Assembly (NCBI GenBank): GCA_033557835.1
Contig: JAWQRO010000312.1
Location: 1 to 43,370 of the forward strand
DNA: 43,370 nucleotides
Source of the DNA: Helochares maculicollis
Taxonomy: Eukaryota; Arthropoda; Insecta; Coleoptera; Hydrophilidae
Direction of reading: 5' to 3'
Of this stretch, positions 38,187 to 41,091 are shown piece after piece. Every line of letters begins with the position of its first letter. Within the stretch, counting starts at the first letter, position 1. Below the pieces are notes generated by a model that saw only the letters and a list, made by a program, of their open reading frames with translations, did no database searches and was not told the DNA's origin. A program made the position numbers and the translations under genes.

Positions 38187-41091
38187 CACGGTAGCGGTCG
38201 GACCGTATGAGCTGGAGCGATGAAATTTGGCATAAGGCCATTATCGCAAAAACTTAGATCTGTATCAACCTTTGAAGCATGTAGGACCACCGGAAGTAGT
38301 CGTTTACCTACACAGTTTTGAAAATTTTACAAGTAAAATAGTCTTTAAAATTAAGCTATCCAATTGAAATTTCGTACACATCTTAAATATCGCAAAAGAG
38401 TGACAGATACAAATTTTCAACATGATCGGAGCGCCGGAAGTGGTATTTTTATAATTTTGAAATTTCCATTTTTTTAGTTATGAATTTATGTTCTCAAATG
38501 GACCCTTCCTTTAGTTACAAAAATGTTACAAAAATGCTAAACATCGAAAATATAGCAATAACAAACAGTTTCGTGTAAATTGGAAAACCGGAAGTGGGAC
38601 TTTACCGTCATAAATTTCATTTTTTAGTTATGAATTTATATTCTAAAATTGGATCCTTCTTTTAGTCATGAATTCACATTTTAAAATTCAAGCCTTTGCA
38701 AAGGATTTTTACAAGCGTTCCATGTTGCAGACTAGTGAATAGTATATATATTTTTTACACACAAAATTTTGGACAGTACATAAAGGAATATTAAAAATAT
38801 TCCGATGATATATATATGTACTAAAAAAGAATTGAATATACATTATGAATATATTAATGTGTTGAAAATAGACATTGAAGTCTATGTAAATTATGAATAT
38901 TAAAACTTTTGCTTTTAGTTTTGAAACTCATGTAAGTGTTTGTAGTTTTATTATTATTAATGGCAGGTACTTTATATCGTACATATATTTATATGGAAAT
39001 GTTGAGTGGAGGCACTCCAGATTGTTTGATTAGTTGGTGCAATTTGCTATTCATTCCGTATTGGAATACTGAGTATTGTTCAAACCGTTAAATGAGAAAT
39101 CAAAGTATTGATGTCATAATTCTAAGTTTAAAAATGCACTTTAATCAGCAAAAATGGAAAGACTGAGAATCGGTGGAGATTTTTATTTCAATCAAGTTTG
39201 TCTGTATAGTGTGCAAATATAAAAATTCTCTACAAAGAATCTGTGTAGTAAAAAATAAACACTTTGCTTTTGAAATGAAGTCTCAAAGTAAATAAATAAA
39301 TCTTAGCAGGTCTACCGAAGACAGCACTATACAGACAGTTTATTAATATTTTTATCTATTGGAATCTAACACAAGCTTAAATATAAATGTTCATCCCATT
39401 AGAGAGCATGGAACTTACAATGAGCAATTTGTTATTATTAATCTCTGGATTTTGCAAGCAGTGCGATTTTGTTCAGTTAACGTCTTTAACCTTTCGTAAA
39501 TAAACCACATTGAATTATCACATATTGAAAGAACTACGTCCATACATTCAAACAAGCAAAAACAAAAATTTAGAAGGTGAATATAATTGTAGTCTTATAT
39601 AAAAGACTCACCCACTGCCAATGTCGTTCCCTAAGTCCCTTATTACAAATAGCCTGCAGTACTGGCATGAACTGCCGGAACTTCTCAACCTTCGCCCTGA
39701 CCATATCAGCTATTCGCTTTGCTCCAGGATTATCATGGAAAGTCTTCGACAACTTGTATAAAGTCCTCCACATATTTTCCACTTCATCTTTAACTGCATC
39801 AGCGTCCAAATCCTTAAATGGCCCATAAAACCTGAAACAGTTTAAAATCGATAGAGTTTCTTCTCAGGAAAGCTCAGCTAGCCACGATGTCGACCATATT
39901 AAACTAAACATACCAAATGTCATATTTTTGATGGAACGCCAAACTAGTATGCCAAAGTCGGTCGTAAGGCTCAAGAGTTTGTATCATTTGCTGCAGAATG
40001 AGGAATGGCGATGGATCAAAGTCTAAGAGTTGCTCTTCTTCATTGATCTTCTCCGCTTCTTCTTTGTCTTGCTGCAGCTTTTCATTGAGACTTTCAGCAA
40101 CTTCTACGCTTTCTAACATCTCATCCATGGTTAGCAAGGGTGGATCCTTCTTTTTAAATGCTATCACCAGCTTGGAATGCTTGATCAATTTAGCGTCGAA
40201 TGCCTGTCGCTTATACTTCAAGGCATTTTCGGCCTGGTCTCGCTTCATGTTCAAACGCTGGATGGCTAAGTCGATGACGACTTCCATATCTTTGGGCCAC
40301 ATGAACGTCCTGGAGTTTAGAGTGATGTCATCGGCTGAAATGAAGAGCCCAGAACGATAGTAGAAATCATTCAGAAAACATTAAGCTAAACATTGCTTAC
40401 GAATGAAATGTGCTCTGTCTATGAGGAACAGAACGTTTTCAGCGGTCTGCCGAATTTTTTCCCTCATGTTGTACATGGTCGTATCACGGCATTCCATGAC
40501 GTAATTCCACAACTCAACCAGCTCTTGGACTGTGTCAGGCGATTCGCTTACTTTAGCCGACATTTCATCAAAAGCGTCACAAATCCTTCAAGCAATATGA
40601 CTATTAAAATCACATACAGATTATATAGGAAATATTCGTAAACATTTCGGCTAAGCCCCTTATCAAAAATATCACTAATGCTTACTCTCGATTGTGGTTG
40701 TGGTTCCTCTCAAGATAGAAATTTAAAATGTGCATTTTAACATCATCTATTAATTTATACAAGAAGTCGTTCAGTTCCCCGCATTCCAGGCTAATGAAAT
40801 TCAATGGAATAGACCGTCTTATGAATATTATTTCGTTTTTGATCTCGTCGTATTTTTCAAGTCGTTTAGCTACATCTTTTAGGAACGGAGGAGGATCTTG
40901 CTCCATAAACTCCAGCATTTCGGCTTCTGCTTGGCCGTTTAGTATGTAATAGTATTTTTCATACATCACGAGATATAAGTCAGGACCAACAAAGTTCATA
41001 TTGAACGCACTTAGGGCTGTTTGAACAAGTTCGAATACTTCAATCTCATCCTCAGAGACGCTATGCAAAAATCTCTCCCTTTTTGCAAATT
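2781..41091 (-). CDS. Axonemal dynein heavy chain, 26 exons joined, both gene ends outside the annotated span
   Basis: This is the motor subunit of a ciliary/flagellar dynein, which couples ATP hydrolysis in a ring of AAA modules to sliding of axonemal microtubules. Seen: 26 minus-strand exons, all GT...AG, with consistent phase, joining to 3,456 codons without a stop. Walker A loops are GPAGTGKT (AAA1), GEPMGGKT (AAA2), GPTGTGKS (AAA3) and GIGGSGRHS (AAA4). AAA1 Walker B is CFDEFNRI. The stalk and C-terminal domain are present. Known: family members are about 4,000 residues long, so several hundred N-terminal residues and roughly the last hundred C-terminal residues are missing. Assignment to DNAH3/7/12 rests on remembered stretches such as PTPSKSHY and LTDKSWSEI; the paralogue is not resolved. 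Expression is expected in ciliated cells (sensory neurons, sperm), but no promoter is visible here. Confidence 0.95.
3190..3650 (+). mobile_element. R1-clade-like LINE remnant, C-terminal end of ORF2
   Basis: Conceptual translation gives, with stops and shifts, a stretch reading VIPNVVDWIADKKDDLNHYF, then LLTGHDCFGSYFLRF, then a C-H-K-A-E-S-P-D-H-T-x-F-D-C-P cysteine-histidine motif ending FEELRANR. Known: R1-clade non-LTR elements end ORF2 with an LTGHGCF phrase followed by a CCHC-type zinc knuckle with HT and CP. This is therefore a decayed 3' part of such an element inside a dynein intron. The 5' boundary is not visible; the limits are approximate. Confidence 0.6.
3660..4460 (+). pseudogene. 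Unrecognised, probably mobile-element ORF with internal duplication
   Basis: Directly downstream of the R1-like tail, the composition becomes lysine- and glutamate-rich with several open pieces, including 3694-3879 and 4117-4449. The latter reads VVAADRMLLRCTGLPTHPEE, then a lysine-rich tail. I do not recognise the protein; it could be an ORF1/gag-like fragment of the adjoining element or of a second one. GC content is higher than that of the surrounding intron, which fits inserted coding DNA. Confidence 0.35.
4264..4455 (+). repeat. Two-copy direct tandem repeat, 96-bp unit
   Basis: Bases 4264-4359 are repeated almost exactly at 4360-4455 (unit starting ggcaaaacactaaatata / ggcgaaacactaaatata). 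The unit is 32 codons long, so the duplication keeps the reading frame of the 4117-4449 ORF and doubles the peptide LNIDNLYIDFVRQNNRRN. Confidence 0.9.
4461..5640. other. Dynein intron 25 remainder
   Basis: No convincing gene. The first ~250 bp continues the less AT-rich, retroelement-like composition (possibly element 3' UTR). From about 4920 on it is plain AT-rich intron sequence up to the donor of exon 25. Confidence 0.5.
5665..6222 (-). CDS. Dynein heavy chain exon 25 (C-terminal domain)
   Basis: Residues 3200-3386. The acceptor is gggtttcag|CTACAA and the donor is CTTAG|GTAGGT. The joint restores NIKNYKFSPSGLYFVP. It continues PLPEVFGLHENADITKDNQE, TQTQISAGGGGGDTDTMV and NVWMSKSYPSLKPLGSYVAD. 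The glycine run within the QTQ motif is usual for the family in shorter form. The donor restores DLILRLKCFQDW with exon 26. Confidence 0.97.
6275..6891 (-). CDS. Dynein heavy chain exon 24 (AAA6 end and C-terminal domain start)
   Basis: Residues 2995-3200. The acceptor is cttttcag|GGTCCA and the donor is ATTAAGAA|GTAATT. Reads GPIAAGMIDTAIQTGQWVIL and QNCHLAESWM, LEFRLWLTSYPSTAFPVAIL, GVKMTNEAPKGLRQNLIRSY, FGPLGWNIPYEFNESDLRI and YLAGECNYGGRVTDDKDRR. These are hallmark dynein C-terminal phrases. Confidence 0.98.
7256..8251 (+). repeat. Interspersed repeat family X, copy 1
   Basis: Begins after a T-run at TACATTCCCGTATAC and ends near gttccagattttttt. It shares its order of blocks with copies at 37936-39023 and, inverted, at 41615-43370. 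Blocks include an imperfect TG run near 7392, a block starting acacgatagcgatcagaccg, and a tail with aatggcaggtac. The sequence acattcccgtata occurs near the head and again inverted near the tail (about 8213-8226), as in non-autonomous DNA elements. No protein is encoded. The family is unnamed here. Confidence 0.75.
8252..8817 (+). repeat. Segment also present inverted at 41615-42180
   Basis: This ~565-bp block follows family X copy 1 and recurs in inverted orientation next to another X copy at the right of the window, but does not follow copy 2 at 39023. It contains stretches such as gtttgagttaccaaaacata and cttctcaggtgatactcact that match the far copy exactly. It may be part of a longer form of the element or of a segmental duplication. 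Confidence 0.75.
8818..8982 (+). repeat. Interspersed repeat family X, tail-only fragment
   Basis: From tagacattgaagta to cactccagatttttt this repeats only the last ~165 bp of family X (block with ctcatgtaagtgtttgtag and aatggcaggtac). It lies directly after the block at 8252-8817, so two tails flank that block in direct orientation. Confidence 0.75.
8983..9425. other. Intron spacer between repeat and mariner
   Basis: AT-rich sequence with no recognisable gene, RNA or repeat; ends at the TTA flanking the mariner left terminal repeat. Confidence 0.5.
9427..10697 (+). mobile_element. Mariner DNA transposon 1 with both terminal inverted repeats
   Basis: The left end reads GGAGTACAAATTAGTTTCCG and the right end, reversed, GGAGTACAAATAAGTTTCCA. 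The matching end sequence is about 28 bp, flanked on both sides by TTA (mariners target TA). Length is about 1.27 kb, normal for mariner. It carries one transposase gene, broken by frameshifts and stops. It sits in dynein intron 23 in the orientation opposite to the gene. Confidence 0.92.
9564..10631 (+). pseudogene. Mariner transposase (DD34D), inactivated
   Basis: Part 1 (9564-10030) is the helix-turn-helix half, with LSERTCQEWFQKFKNGGFDV and DKDRSGRPK, then VTQQAVSHRLKSLG. The frame shifts near an A/T run at 10022-10045. Part 2 holds FLHRIVTRDEKWIHYH (first Asp). A second shift near 10300 precedes ILLHDNARPH (second Asp) and PPYSPDIAPSDYYLF (third Asp), with 34 residues between the last two. 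In-frame stops follow WVDTWIA and SERWE. The composition resembles the cecropia-type subfamily; this is from memory. Not able to make active enzyme as read. Confidence 0.9.
10700..11192. other. Intron spacer upstream of tandem array
   Basis: No convincing gene. A somewhat GC-richer patch near 10920-11110 could be old retroelement sequence, but I cannot recognise a protein in it. Confidence 0.45.
11193..11870 (+). repeat. Tandem array, three copies of a 226-bp unit
   Basis: Units are 11193-11418, 11419-11644 and 11645-11870, each starting taacgtacagtaaac and ending cttctctagtag. Copies 2 and 3 are closer to each other than to copy 1 (for example cataagaagatccgaagagg against tataagaagatccgaaaagg). 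Each contains a stretch with aaataaacaaataaataaatg. The array ends abruptly ~430 bp before the LINE remnant. Confidence 0.95.
11871..12300. other. Stretch between tandem array and LINE
   Basis: No coding frame recognised. It could be the 5' untranslated part of the jockey-like LINE, since pyrimidine-rich, element-like sequence begins around 12270. Confidence 0.4.
12360..12931 (+). pseudogene. LINE endonuclease domain remnant
   Basis: The upstream text reads HIDILLVSETF, then a shift. The 12503-12931 frame reads VVKSSIIHSYVPLQSLVSLE, then IIAGDPLYN where the family has AGDLNA with the catalytic Asp-Asn. NSRTRNRSGIALTKFLADKP, TEPTHYD, SDVLDIALMKI and SESNSGHRPVI follow. The last normally contains SDH (catalytic His), here SGH. 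The N-to-P change in AGD(L)N and the lost Asp suggest an inactive enzyme. Confidence 0.85.
13696..14901 (+). mobile_element. Mariner DNA transposon 2, nested in LINE
   Basis: The left end reads GGGGGATCGGAAAGTAATGT and the right end, reversed, GGGAGACCGGAAAGTAATGT, both continuing CGTTT. TA dinucleotides flank it at 13694-13695 and 14902-14903. Length is about 1.2 kb. The sequence on its left is LINE coding text ending WKRSWVV. The transposase is broken. Its terminal repeats and protein differ from mariner 1, so it belongs to another lineage. Confidence 0.92.
13855..14829 (+). pseudogene. Mariner transposase of element 2, inactivated
   Basis: Pieces in three frames: EEHIRHCMLFEFRKGNTAA (N-terminal helix-turn-helix), SDAHRSGRPTTLNNDVLRLK, CQTIEELSNSLNQPWSPI, QIGKISRAGVWVPHNLS, RLITGDEKWILYGNSK (first Asp), ILQHDNASPPHCAKRTLDKI (second Asp), and after a shift PDIAPSDYHLFRSLQHCLSG (third Asp). 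A premature stop follows the frameshift at about 14276. The DD34D class is clear; the reading frame is not intact. Confidence 0.88.
15185..15272 (+). repeat. Second copy of mariner 2 right end
   Basis: From tatattgttgataagaact to cttaagaaaacgacattact and the tccggtcccc end, this repeats 14816-14901 almost exactly. It is followed by TAATACTAATTC, which also follows the first right end after three extra bases. No matching left end is seen between 14904 and 15184. Confidence 0.9.
15277..16233 (+). pseudogene. LINE reverse transcriptase remnant with internal deletion
   Basis: Reads IPKPNKDRSDPNNYRPIHLL, then NSISKLLESLI, LQLTRVVENARHNFNNEIDT, GILLVDINQAFDKVHHKALL and AGVPQGSILG (15685-15710), the standard non-LTR RT blocks 1-4. 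It then jumps to IKHHLETQISAIDSYLARWA and MSLNASKSQYTIFSQR, and the block with the catalytic FADD residues is missing. The downstream thumb-like part (YKPTKILQKLVCLGVHLNKK) follows to about 16230. Inactive. Confidence 0.88.
16431..16737. other. End of LINE region to dynein exon 23
   Basis: No gene seen. It may contain the LINE 3' untranslated part up to roughly 16560; beyond this it is intron sequence ending at the donor of exon 23. Confidence 0.4.
16738..16944 (-). CDS. Dynein heavy chain exon 23 (AAA6)
   Basis: Residues 2926-2995, 207 nt, phase 0. The acceptor is ccggcag|CAATAT and the donor is GGCCAG|GTATAG. Reads YIVEKMGQAYLEPPQFNLL, DSNCCSPLVFILSPGADPM and TISLGQGQ. FILSPGADP and SLGQGQ are near invariant. 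It borders the 9.8-kb intron that holds most of the mobile elements. Confidence 0.97.
17031..17205 (-). CDS. Dynein heavy chain exon 22 (AAA6)
   Basis: Residues 2868-2925. The acceptor is cttacag|CTTAGA and the donor is GTTCAG|GTTGGT, which is a weak donor. Reads LEDFMASVQNNVDKWK, YDVPNPHEVNFPAPY and DLQRLVILRCIRSDKIVPAV. LVILRCIRSDK is a conserved motor phrase. Exits phase 0. Confidence 0.95.
17263..17399 (-). CDS. Dynein heavy chain exon 21 (AAA6)
   Basis: Residues 2822-2867. The acceptor is cattgcag|CACCTT and the donor is ACAGG|GTACGC. Reads HLIDEDVFTFLLTGGVALEN, then PNPGTGWLTDKSWSEIVRAS and HLTG. LLTGGVAL and LTDKSWSEI are AAA6 signatures. If the donor were not used the frame would stop after about ten codons. 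Confidence 0.94.
17452..18556 (-). CDS. Dynein heavy chain exon 20 (AAA5 to AAA6)
   Basis: Residues 2454-2822, 1,105 nt. The acceptor is ttttatag|GAATAG and the donor is TCTAAG|GTATTT. Reads NRVLKEWNVFCVNIGIPC, AWNIAGLPVDNYSVENGI, RWPLMIDPQGQANKWVKNME, then VKVTLVNFMITPQGLQDQLL and ERPELEEKKN-like RPELEEKKNRMIVEGANN. It ends SLFEKDKLVFSFVLTIGILR. The open frame continues through the 52-nt downstream intron, so a naive ORF call overruns the exon. Confidence 0.96.
18557..19100. other. Dynein intron 19
   Basis: AT-rich intron of 544 nt between exons 19 and 20. No gene, RNA or repeat recognised; the acceptor tract is at its low-coordinate end. Confidence 0.7.
19101..19565 (-). CDS. Dynein heavy chain exon 19 (stalk coiled coil 2, AAA5 start)
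   Basis: Residues 2299-2453. The acceptor is ctcttag|GTATCT and the donor is TATCG|GTAAAT. Reads YLPDREFLPEYIRNVSTA, CEGLCKWIRAMEVYDRVIK, VAPKKARLAEAEAEL, then a long heptad-like helix to GEKQRWSDTAKDLHGLL and GTVAYLGPFTVDYR. This closes the stalk and enters AAA5. Confidence 0.97.
19631..19809 (-). CDS. Dynein heavy chain exon 18 (microtubule-binding domain)
   Basis: Residues 2239-2298. The acceptor is ttcgtag|GTATGC and the donor is GACAG|GTAGTT. Reads VCVMRGIKPDRKPE, then DFWGPSLKLLGDMKFLENL, YNKDNIPPPIMKKIRDR. These are textbook microtubule-binding tip residues of axonemal dyneins. The antisense frame here is a shadow. Confidence 0.97.
19810..20415. other. Dynein intron 17, part without repeat
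   Basis: AT-rich, no coding signal or repeat recognised. It interrupts the microtubule-binding domain coding sequence. Confidence 0.6.
20416..21912 (+). repeat. Long unnamed repeat Y, copy 1
   Basis: From aatcctaaaatattagaatg to about taacaggttgta, this matches 27220-28778 in the same order and orientation. Blocks include cagggtgttgcagaattaat, gaccacgacctg, atcacaatcaaa, cgacgtcat and catgtacatgtaattaatat. No transposase or RT frame is seen. It may be a non-autonomous element; the short frames here on both strands are not protein-like. Confidence 0.85.
20727..21265 (+). repeat. Internal direct duplication within repeat Y
   Basis: The segment at about 20727-20975 (gcatcacaatcaaa ... cattaaat) recurs at about 21030-21265 in diverged form. 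Both have the same order: atcacaatcaaa, cgttagatcc / cattagatcc, ataaacaaccatt, gaacgtgacct, tatcgcttt / gatcgcttt, ttgcaaactaa. Between them lies a shorter tctctataaaaataccgg repeat present twice (20982 and 21014). Confidence 0.7.
21913..23402. other. Dynein intron 17, distal part
   Basis: No gene recognised. Bases 22080-22500 are purine-rich and could be old retroelement DNA, but no protein is readable. A short GA microsatellite is at 23053-23070. The donor of exon 17 is at 23402. Confidence 0.5.
23403..23606 (-). CDS. Dynein heavy chain exon 17 (stalk, into microtubule-binding tip)
   Basis: Residues 2171-2239, 204 nt, phase 0. The acceptor is tttaaag|ATTGTA and the donor is GAAGCA|GTAAGT. 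Reads an alanine-rich coiled coil (VANEAAAAAQAIKDDCES), then IPALNAALEALDTLKPADI and KSMKNPPSAVKLVLEA. The KNPPSAVKLV phrase marks the base of the microtubule-binding domain. A 3.6-kb intron then splits that domain. Confidence 0.96.
23832..24419 (-). CDS. Dynein heavy chain exon 16 (AAA4 end and stalk coiled coil 1)
   Basis: Residues 1975-2171, 588 nt, phase 0 at both ends. The acceptor is ttttcag|GGTAAA and the donor is AAAGAG|GTAGGT. Reads HNLRIALCMSPIGDSFRVRC, FPSLISCSTIDWFHVWPDDA and YLELIQTFTNLFYMK. It then enters the first stalk helix, which in most chains starts around LDFAAGQIGLMQEEL. Confidence 0.97.
24472..25217 (-). CDS. Dynein heavy chain exon 15 (AAA4)
   Basis: Residues 1726-1975. 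The acceptor is ttttgcag|CTCCTC and the donor is GATTCC|GTAAGA. Reads PDKLVRLWVHECYRVFNDRL, then AAA4 with P-loop GIGGSGRHSSVKLA, NYGITEWRDDLKRLLLKAG, PIVFLFADTQI and NTGDVPNLYQPDE. Most axonemal chains read GVGGSGRQS here; the Q-to-H change follows the P-loop and need not be inactivating. Confidence 0.97.
25218..25699. other. Dynein intron 14, start-distal part
   Basis: AT-rich with no clear coding frame. A stretch near 25565-25600 resembles one near 26640-26680 by eye (aaaacaggc, then ctatg), suggesting a diverged repeat. Confidence 0.4.
25700..26015 (+). mobile_element. Possible LINE ORF2 fragment
   Basis: The + strand reads VELIKAIRIRDKMKNKTCRN and YLNKYKNK, then, after shifts, VGIISDKRDISDKLNDYFSR. 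Known: CR1/RTE-type elements have a pre-RT stretch of the form K.RDKL.KK....YK.YRNKL followed by I.D...IA..FN.YFS. The match is short and broken, so this is a tentative call. Confidence 0.4.
26016..27219. other. Dynein intron 14, middle part
   Basis: No gene recognised. A less AT-rich patch near 26770-27130 may be retroelement sequence but has no readable domain. It ends where repeat Y copy 2 begins. Confidence 0.4.
27220..28778 (+). repeat. Long unnamed repeat Y, copy 2
   Basis: Direct copy of 20416-21912, diverged by small indels. It has an extra ~60-bp piece near 28675 (ttattatgccccaaaatgc) not in copy 1. A local palindrome catgaacgttcatg is near 27615. Together with copy 1 it brackets dynein exons 15-17. 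Confidence 0.85.
28790..29235 (-). mobile_element. Mariner fragment 3, 3' part of transposase
   Basis: Minus-strand translation reads KILFVDYLEKGHMININRLI, then QLEHLEITKKLL, then FELLPHPRYSPDLALSVFQL, then after a shift FYKNTSK and NYIDNEENYVAKY-like text. Known mariners read GILFIDYLEKGKTIN and ELLPHPPYSPDLAPSDFFLF at these places. The second catalytic region is damaged and the 5' half is absent. It lies just beside the end of repeat Y copy 2. Confidence 0.8.
29236..30027. other. Dynein intron 14, distal part
   Basis: No gene confirmed. A short open segment with good splice-like edges is at about 29487-29549 on the minus strand (see findings). The rest is AT-rich intron. Confidence 0.45.
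30028..30294 (-). CDS. Dynein heavy chain exon 14 (AAA3 C-terminal part)
   Basis: Residues 1637-1726. The acceptor is cttctag|GTCGGT and the donor is GTTCCCC|GTGAGT. Reads RFLRHNFVLGLDSFDDATM, WHFAKGYEE and FLPTPSKSHYTFSLRDFAR with VIRGCLLVP. This phrasing is the main reason I favour the DNAH3/7/12 group. A 4.8-kb intron follows. Confidence 0.96.
30402..30873 (-). CDS. Dynein heavy chain exon 13 (AAA3)
   Basis: Residues 1480-1637. The acceptor is gttttcag|ATGAGT and the donor is ATTACGG|GTAAAT. Carries the AAA3 P-loop GPTGTGKS, then VVNFSARTTSILTQEIIM, KQCVLFVDDLGMP (Walker B), PIELLRQWIDHGYWFD and GAMGKPGGGANMITG. It is separated from exon 12 by a 47-nt intron. All the AAA3 residues needed for ATP binding look intact. 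Confidence 0.98.
30921..32072 (-). CDS. Dynein heavy chain exon 12 (AAA2)
   Basis: Residues 1096-1480, the longest exon (1,152 nt, phase 0 at both ends). The acceptor is taaccag|GACGTT and the donor is GCCAAG|GTAATC. Begins DVPLFEGIFSDLFPGTEVP. AAA2 Walker A is GEPMGGKT and is followed by KAITLGQLYGQFDPASHEW and WLMFDGPVDAVWIENMNTVL. LMSGEIIIMS and SPATVSRCGMIYMEP follow. AAA2 binds nucleotide structurally in dyneins and is not thought to hydrolyse it. Confidence 0.98.
32155..32485 (-). CDS. Dynein heavy chain exon 11 (AAA1 C-terminal part)
   Basis: Residues 986-1096. The acceptor is ttcatag|GTACGC and the donor is GCTCAG|GTTCGT, which is a weak donor. Reads YAGRQELPDNLKVLFR, MMVPDYAMIGEISLYS, KLCSEQLSSQHHYDYGMR and EDKLVLRAIIDVNLPKFL. 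These are near-invariant AAA1 small-domain phrases, including the sensor 2 region. Confidence 0.97.
32590..32945 (+). repeat. Repeat Y, diverged fragment
   Basis: Blocks match the first part of repeat Y in order: gaccacgatctactatttt, a gatgccg-like block (gacgccgatgatgagc), tataaaaatattc, gcaatcaaaacat, then gaacaactattgaagtcaaa and ttatattaccatcttccgcc. It is more diverged than copies 1 and 2 and lies in intron 10. Confidence 0.7.
32946..33775. other. Dynein intron 10 remainder
   Basis: AT-rich; no gene, RNA or repeat recognised before the donor of exon 10. Confidence 0.6.
33776..33969 (-). CDS. Dynein heavy chain exon 10 (AAA1 Walker B)
   Basis: Residues 921-985. The acceptor is ttttag|GGGTTG and the donor is CCTGG|GTAAGC. 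Begins GLAQSGAWACFDEFNRI, with Walker B acidic pair D-E intact, then VLSVVAQQILSIQ and TCTVFITMNPG (sensor 1 Asn in MNPG). It is separated from exon 9 by a 1.36-kb intron containing a decayed mariner. Confidence 0.97.
34190..35063 (-). mobile_element. Mariner fragment 4, decayed
   Basis: The minus strand, reading from a possible end TACCAGGTGTACAAGAAATG near 35060, gives FIPNKK...RAALFIF, then LDEDDLQTQN and LGVTQQTV (helix-turn-helix half). Next comes VCYELLKPEETVNTKYYQQN with KRQHKVIFLHDNA (34292-34483; second catalytic Asp kept), and after shifts FLPDLASSDYHL (third Asp). No opposite terminal repeat is seen near 34190. It is heavily broken by stops and indels and sits in intron 9. Confidence 0.85.
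35332..35500 (-). CDS. Dynein heavy chain exon 9 (AAA1 Walker A)
   Basis: Residues 865-921. The acceptor is atttcag|AACGTT and the donor is TTTAAG|GTAAGA. Contains GPAGTGKTETCKDLAKAVG, the main hydrolytic P-loop, and FNCSDGLDYKALGKFFK. The catalytic lysine and threonine of GKT are intact, so the primary ATPase site is expected to work. Confidence 0.97.
35585..35970 (-). CDS. Dynein heavy chain exon 8 (linker end to AAA1 start)
   Basis: Residues 736-864. The acceptor is attttag|GTAGTG and the donor is TACAG|GTATGA. Reads VVQVVNTIQWTAEVTQAI, then VIDVHGRDIVKLL, FNWISQLRYY and YGFEYLGNFGRLVATPLTDRCYR, the invariant lead-in to the AAA1 P-loop. The open frame runs a few codons into the intron and then stops. 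Confidence 0.97.
36018..36614 (-). CDS. Dynein heavy chain exon 7 (linker core)
   Basis: Residues 537-736, 597 nt, phase 0 at both ends. The acceptor is attttag|TGCCAA and the donor is GGACAG|GTATTA. Reads CQATWMYLEPIFSSEDI, then FFPRFFFLSNDELLEILSE and DPLRVQPHLKKCFEGI, followed by VEKWLQKVEHLM. This is the most conserved linker segment in the family (DHC_N2 type), ending at NWPGQ just before AAA1. Confidence 0.97.
36705..36882 (-). CDS. Dynein heavy chain exon 6 (linker)
   Basis: Residues 478-537. The acceptor is ctaacag|AGACAC and the donor is CTGGCG|GTATGT. Reads DTGVHILSALDDIQVMLDDH, then MRGSPYVKAFETEM and WEEKLINMQDILEQWLA, all standard linker signatures. Only 178 nt with no stop in frame. 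It is flanked by two short introns, of 71 and 90 nt. Confidence 0.95.
36954..37153 (-). CDS. Dynein heavy chain exon 5 (linker)
   Basis: Residues 411-477. The acceptor is gttgtag|ATAAGC and the donor is TACAG|GTAAGC. Begins ISEVVGMDLQLTDETSL, then GNATKEYALEKNLKKMKEEW and FECIPYR. These match the linker phrases of axonemal dyneins (GASKEFSLEKA..M..W). The linker is the lever that swings across the AAA ring during the power stroke. Confidence 0.95.
37154..37935. other. Dynein intron 4, part nearest exon 5
   Basis: AT-rich; no coding or repeat signal recognised before repeat X copy 2. Confidence 0.6.
37936..39023 (+). repeat. Interspersed repeat family X, copy 2
   Basis: Same block order as copy 1. 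The head TACATTCCC(A/G)TATAC occurs twice, at 37936 and 38037, so the first ~100 bp is a partial head duplication. Ends at ggcactccagatt near 39023, after which the sequence differs from copy 1. Lies in intron 4. Confidence 0.85.
38152..38183 (+). repeat. TG microsatellite inside repeat X
   Basis: Sixteen TG units, uninterrupted, at the position where copy 1 (7392-7412) has an interrupted TG run. The short histidine-threonine frame on the minus strand over it is not a gene. Confidence 0.95.
39024..39611. other. Dynein intron 4, part nearest exon 4
   Basis: AT-rich; no gene or repeat recognised. Ends at the donor of exon 4. Confidence 0.6.
39612..39831 (-). CDS. Dynein heavy chain exon 4 (tail to linker)
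   Basis: Residues 338-411. The acceptor is gtttcag|GTTTTATGG and the donor is CAGTGG|GTGAGT. Reads IWFYGPFKDLDADAV at the joint, then VENMWRTLYKLSK and FMPVLQAICNKGLRERHW. The NKGLRERHW phrase is a conserved dynein signature at the start of the linker. Exits in phase 0, followed by a 2.5-kb intron with an interspersed repeat. Confidence 0.95.
39914..40334 (-). CDS. Dynein heavy chain exon 3 (tail)
   Basis: Residues 197-337. The acceptor is catttcag|CCGATG and the donor is ATTTG|GTATGT. The exon begins PDDITLNSRTFMWP, a typical family phrase before a WPK motif, then runs into a strongly charged helix (KRDQAENALKYKRQAF) and LEPYDRLWHTSLAFHQKYD just upstream of the linker. An antisense open frame across this exon is a shadow. 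Confidence 0.92.
40401..40585 (-). CDS. Dynein heavy chain exon 2 (tail)
   Basis: Residues 136-197. The acceptor is ttgaag|GATTTG and the donor is ATTC|GTAAGC. The junction with exon 1 restores REICDAFDEM, and the exon reads on through TVQELVELWNYVMECR. This is a predicted helical tail bundle of the DHC_N1/N2 border type. It enters in phase 2 and leaves one base (C). Confidence 0.88.
40686..41091 (-). CDS. Dynein heavy chain exon 1 of window (N-terminal tail)
   Basis: First confidently placed exon, residues 1-135 of the joined fragment. The acceptor is cttag before AATTTGC and the donor is GA|GTAAGC. It encodes a charged, helix-rich tail segment with motifs such as FVGPDLYLVMYEKYYYIL and a run reading EQDPPPFLKDV. 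It starts with two bases of a split codon, so an upstream exon must end in phase 1. The tail holds heavy-chain partners and intermediate or light chains. It is the least conserved part of the family, so identity here comes mainly from in-phase joining to exon 2. Confidence 0.85.

Noticed and set aside
37950..38290. Minus-strand frames rich in His-Thr
   Set aside because: They are translations of the TG microsatellite within repeat X.
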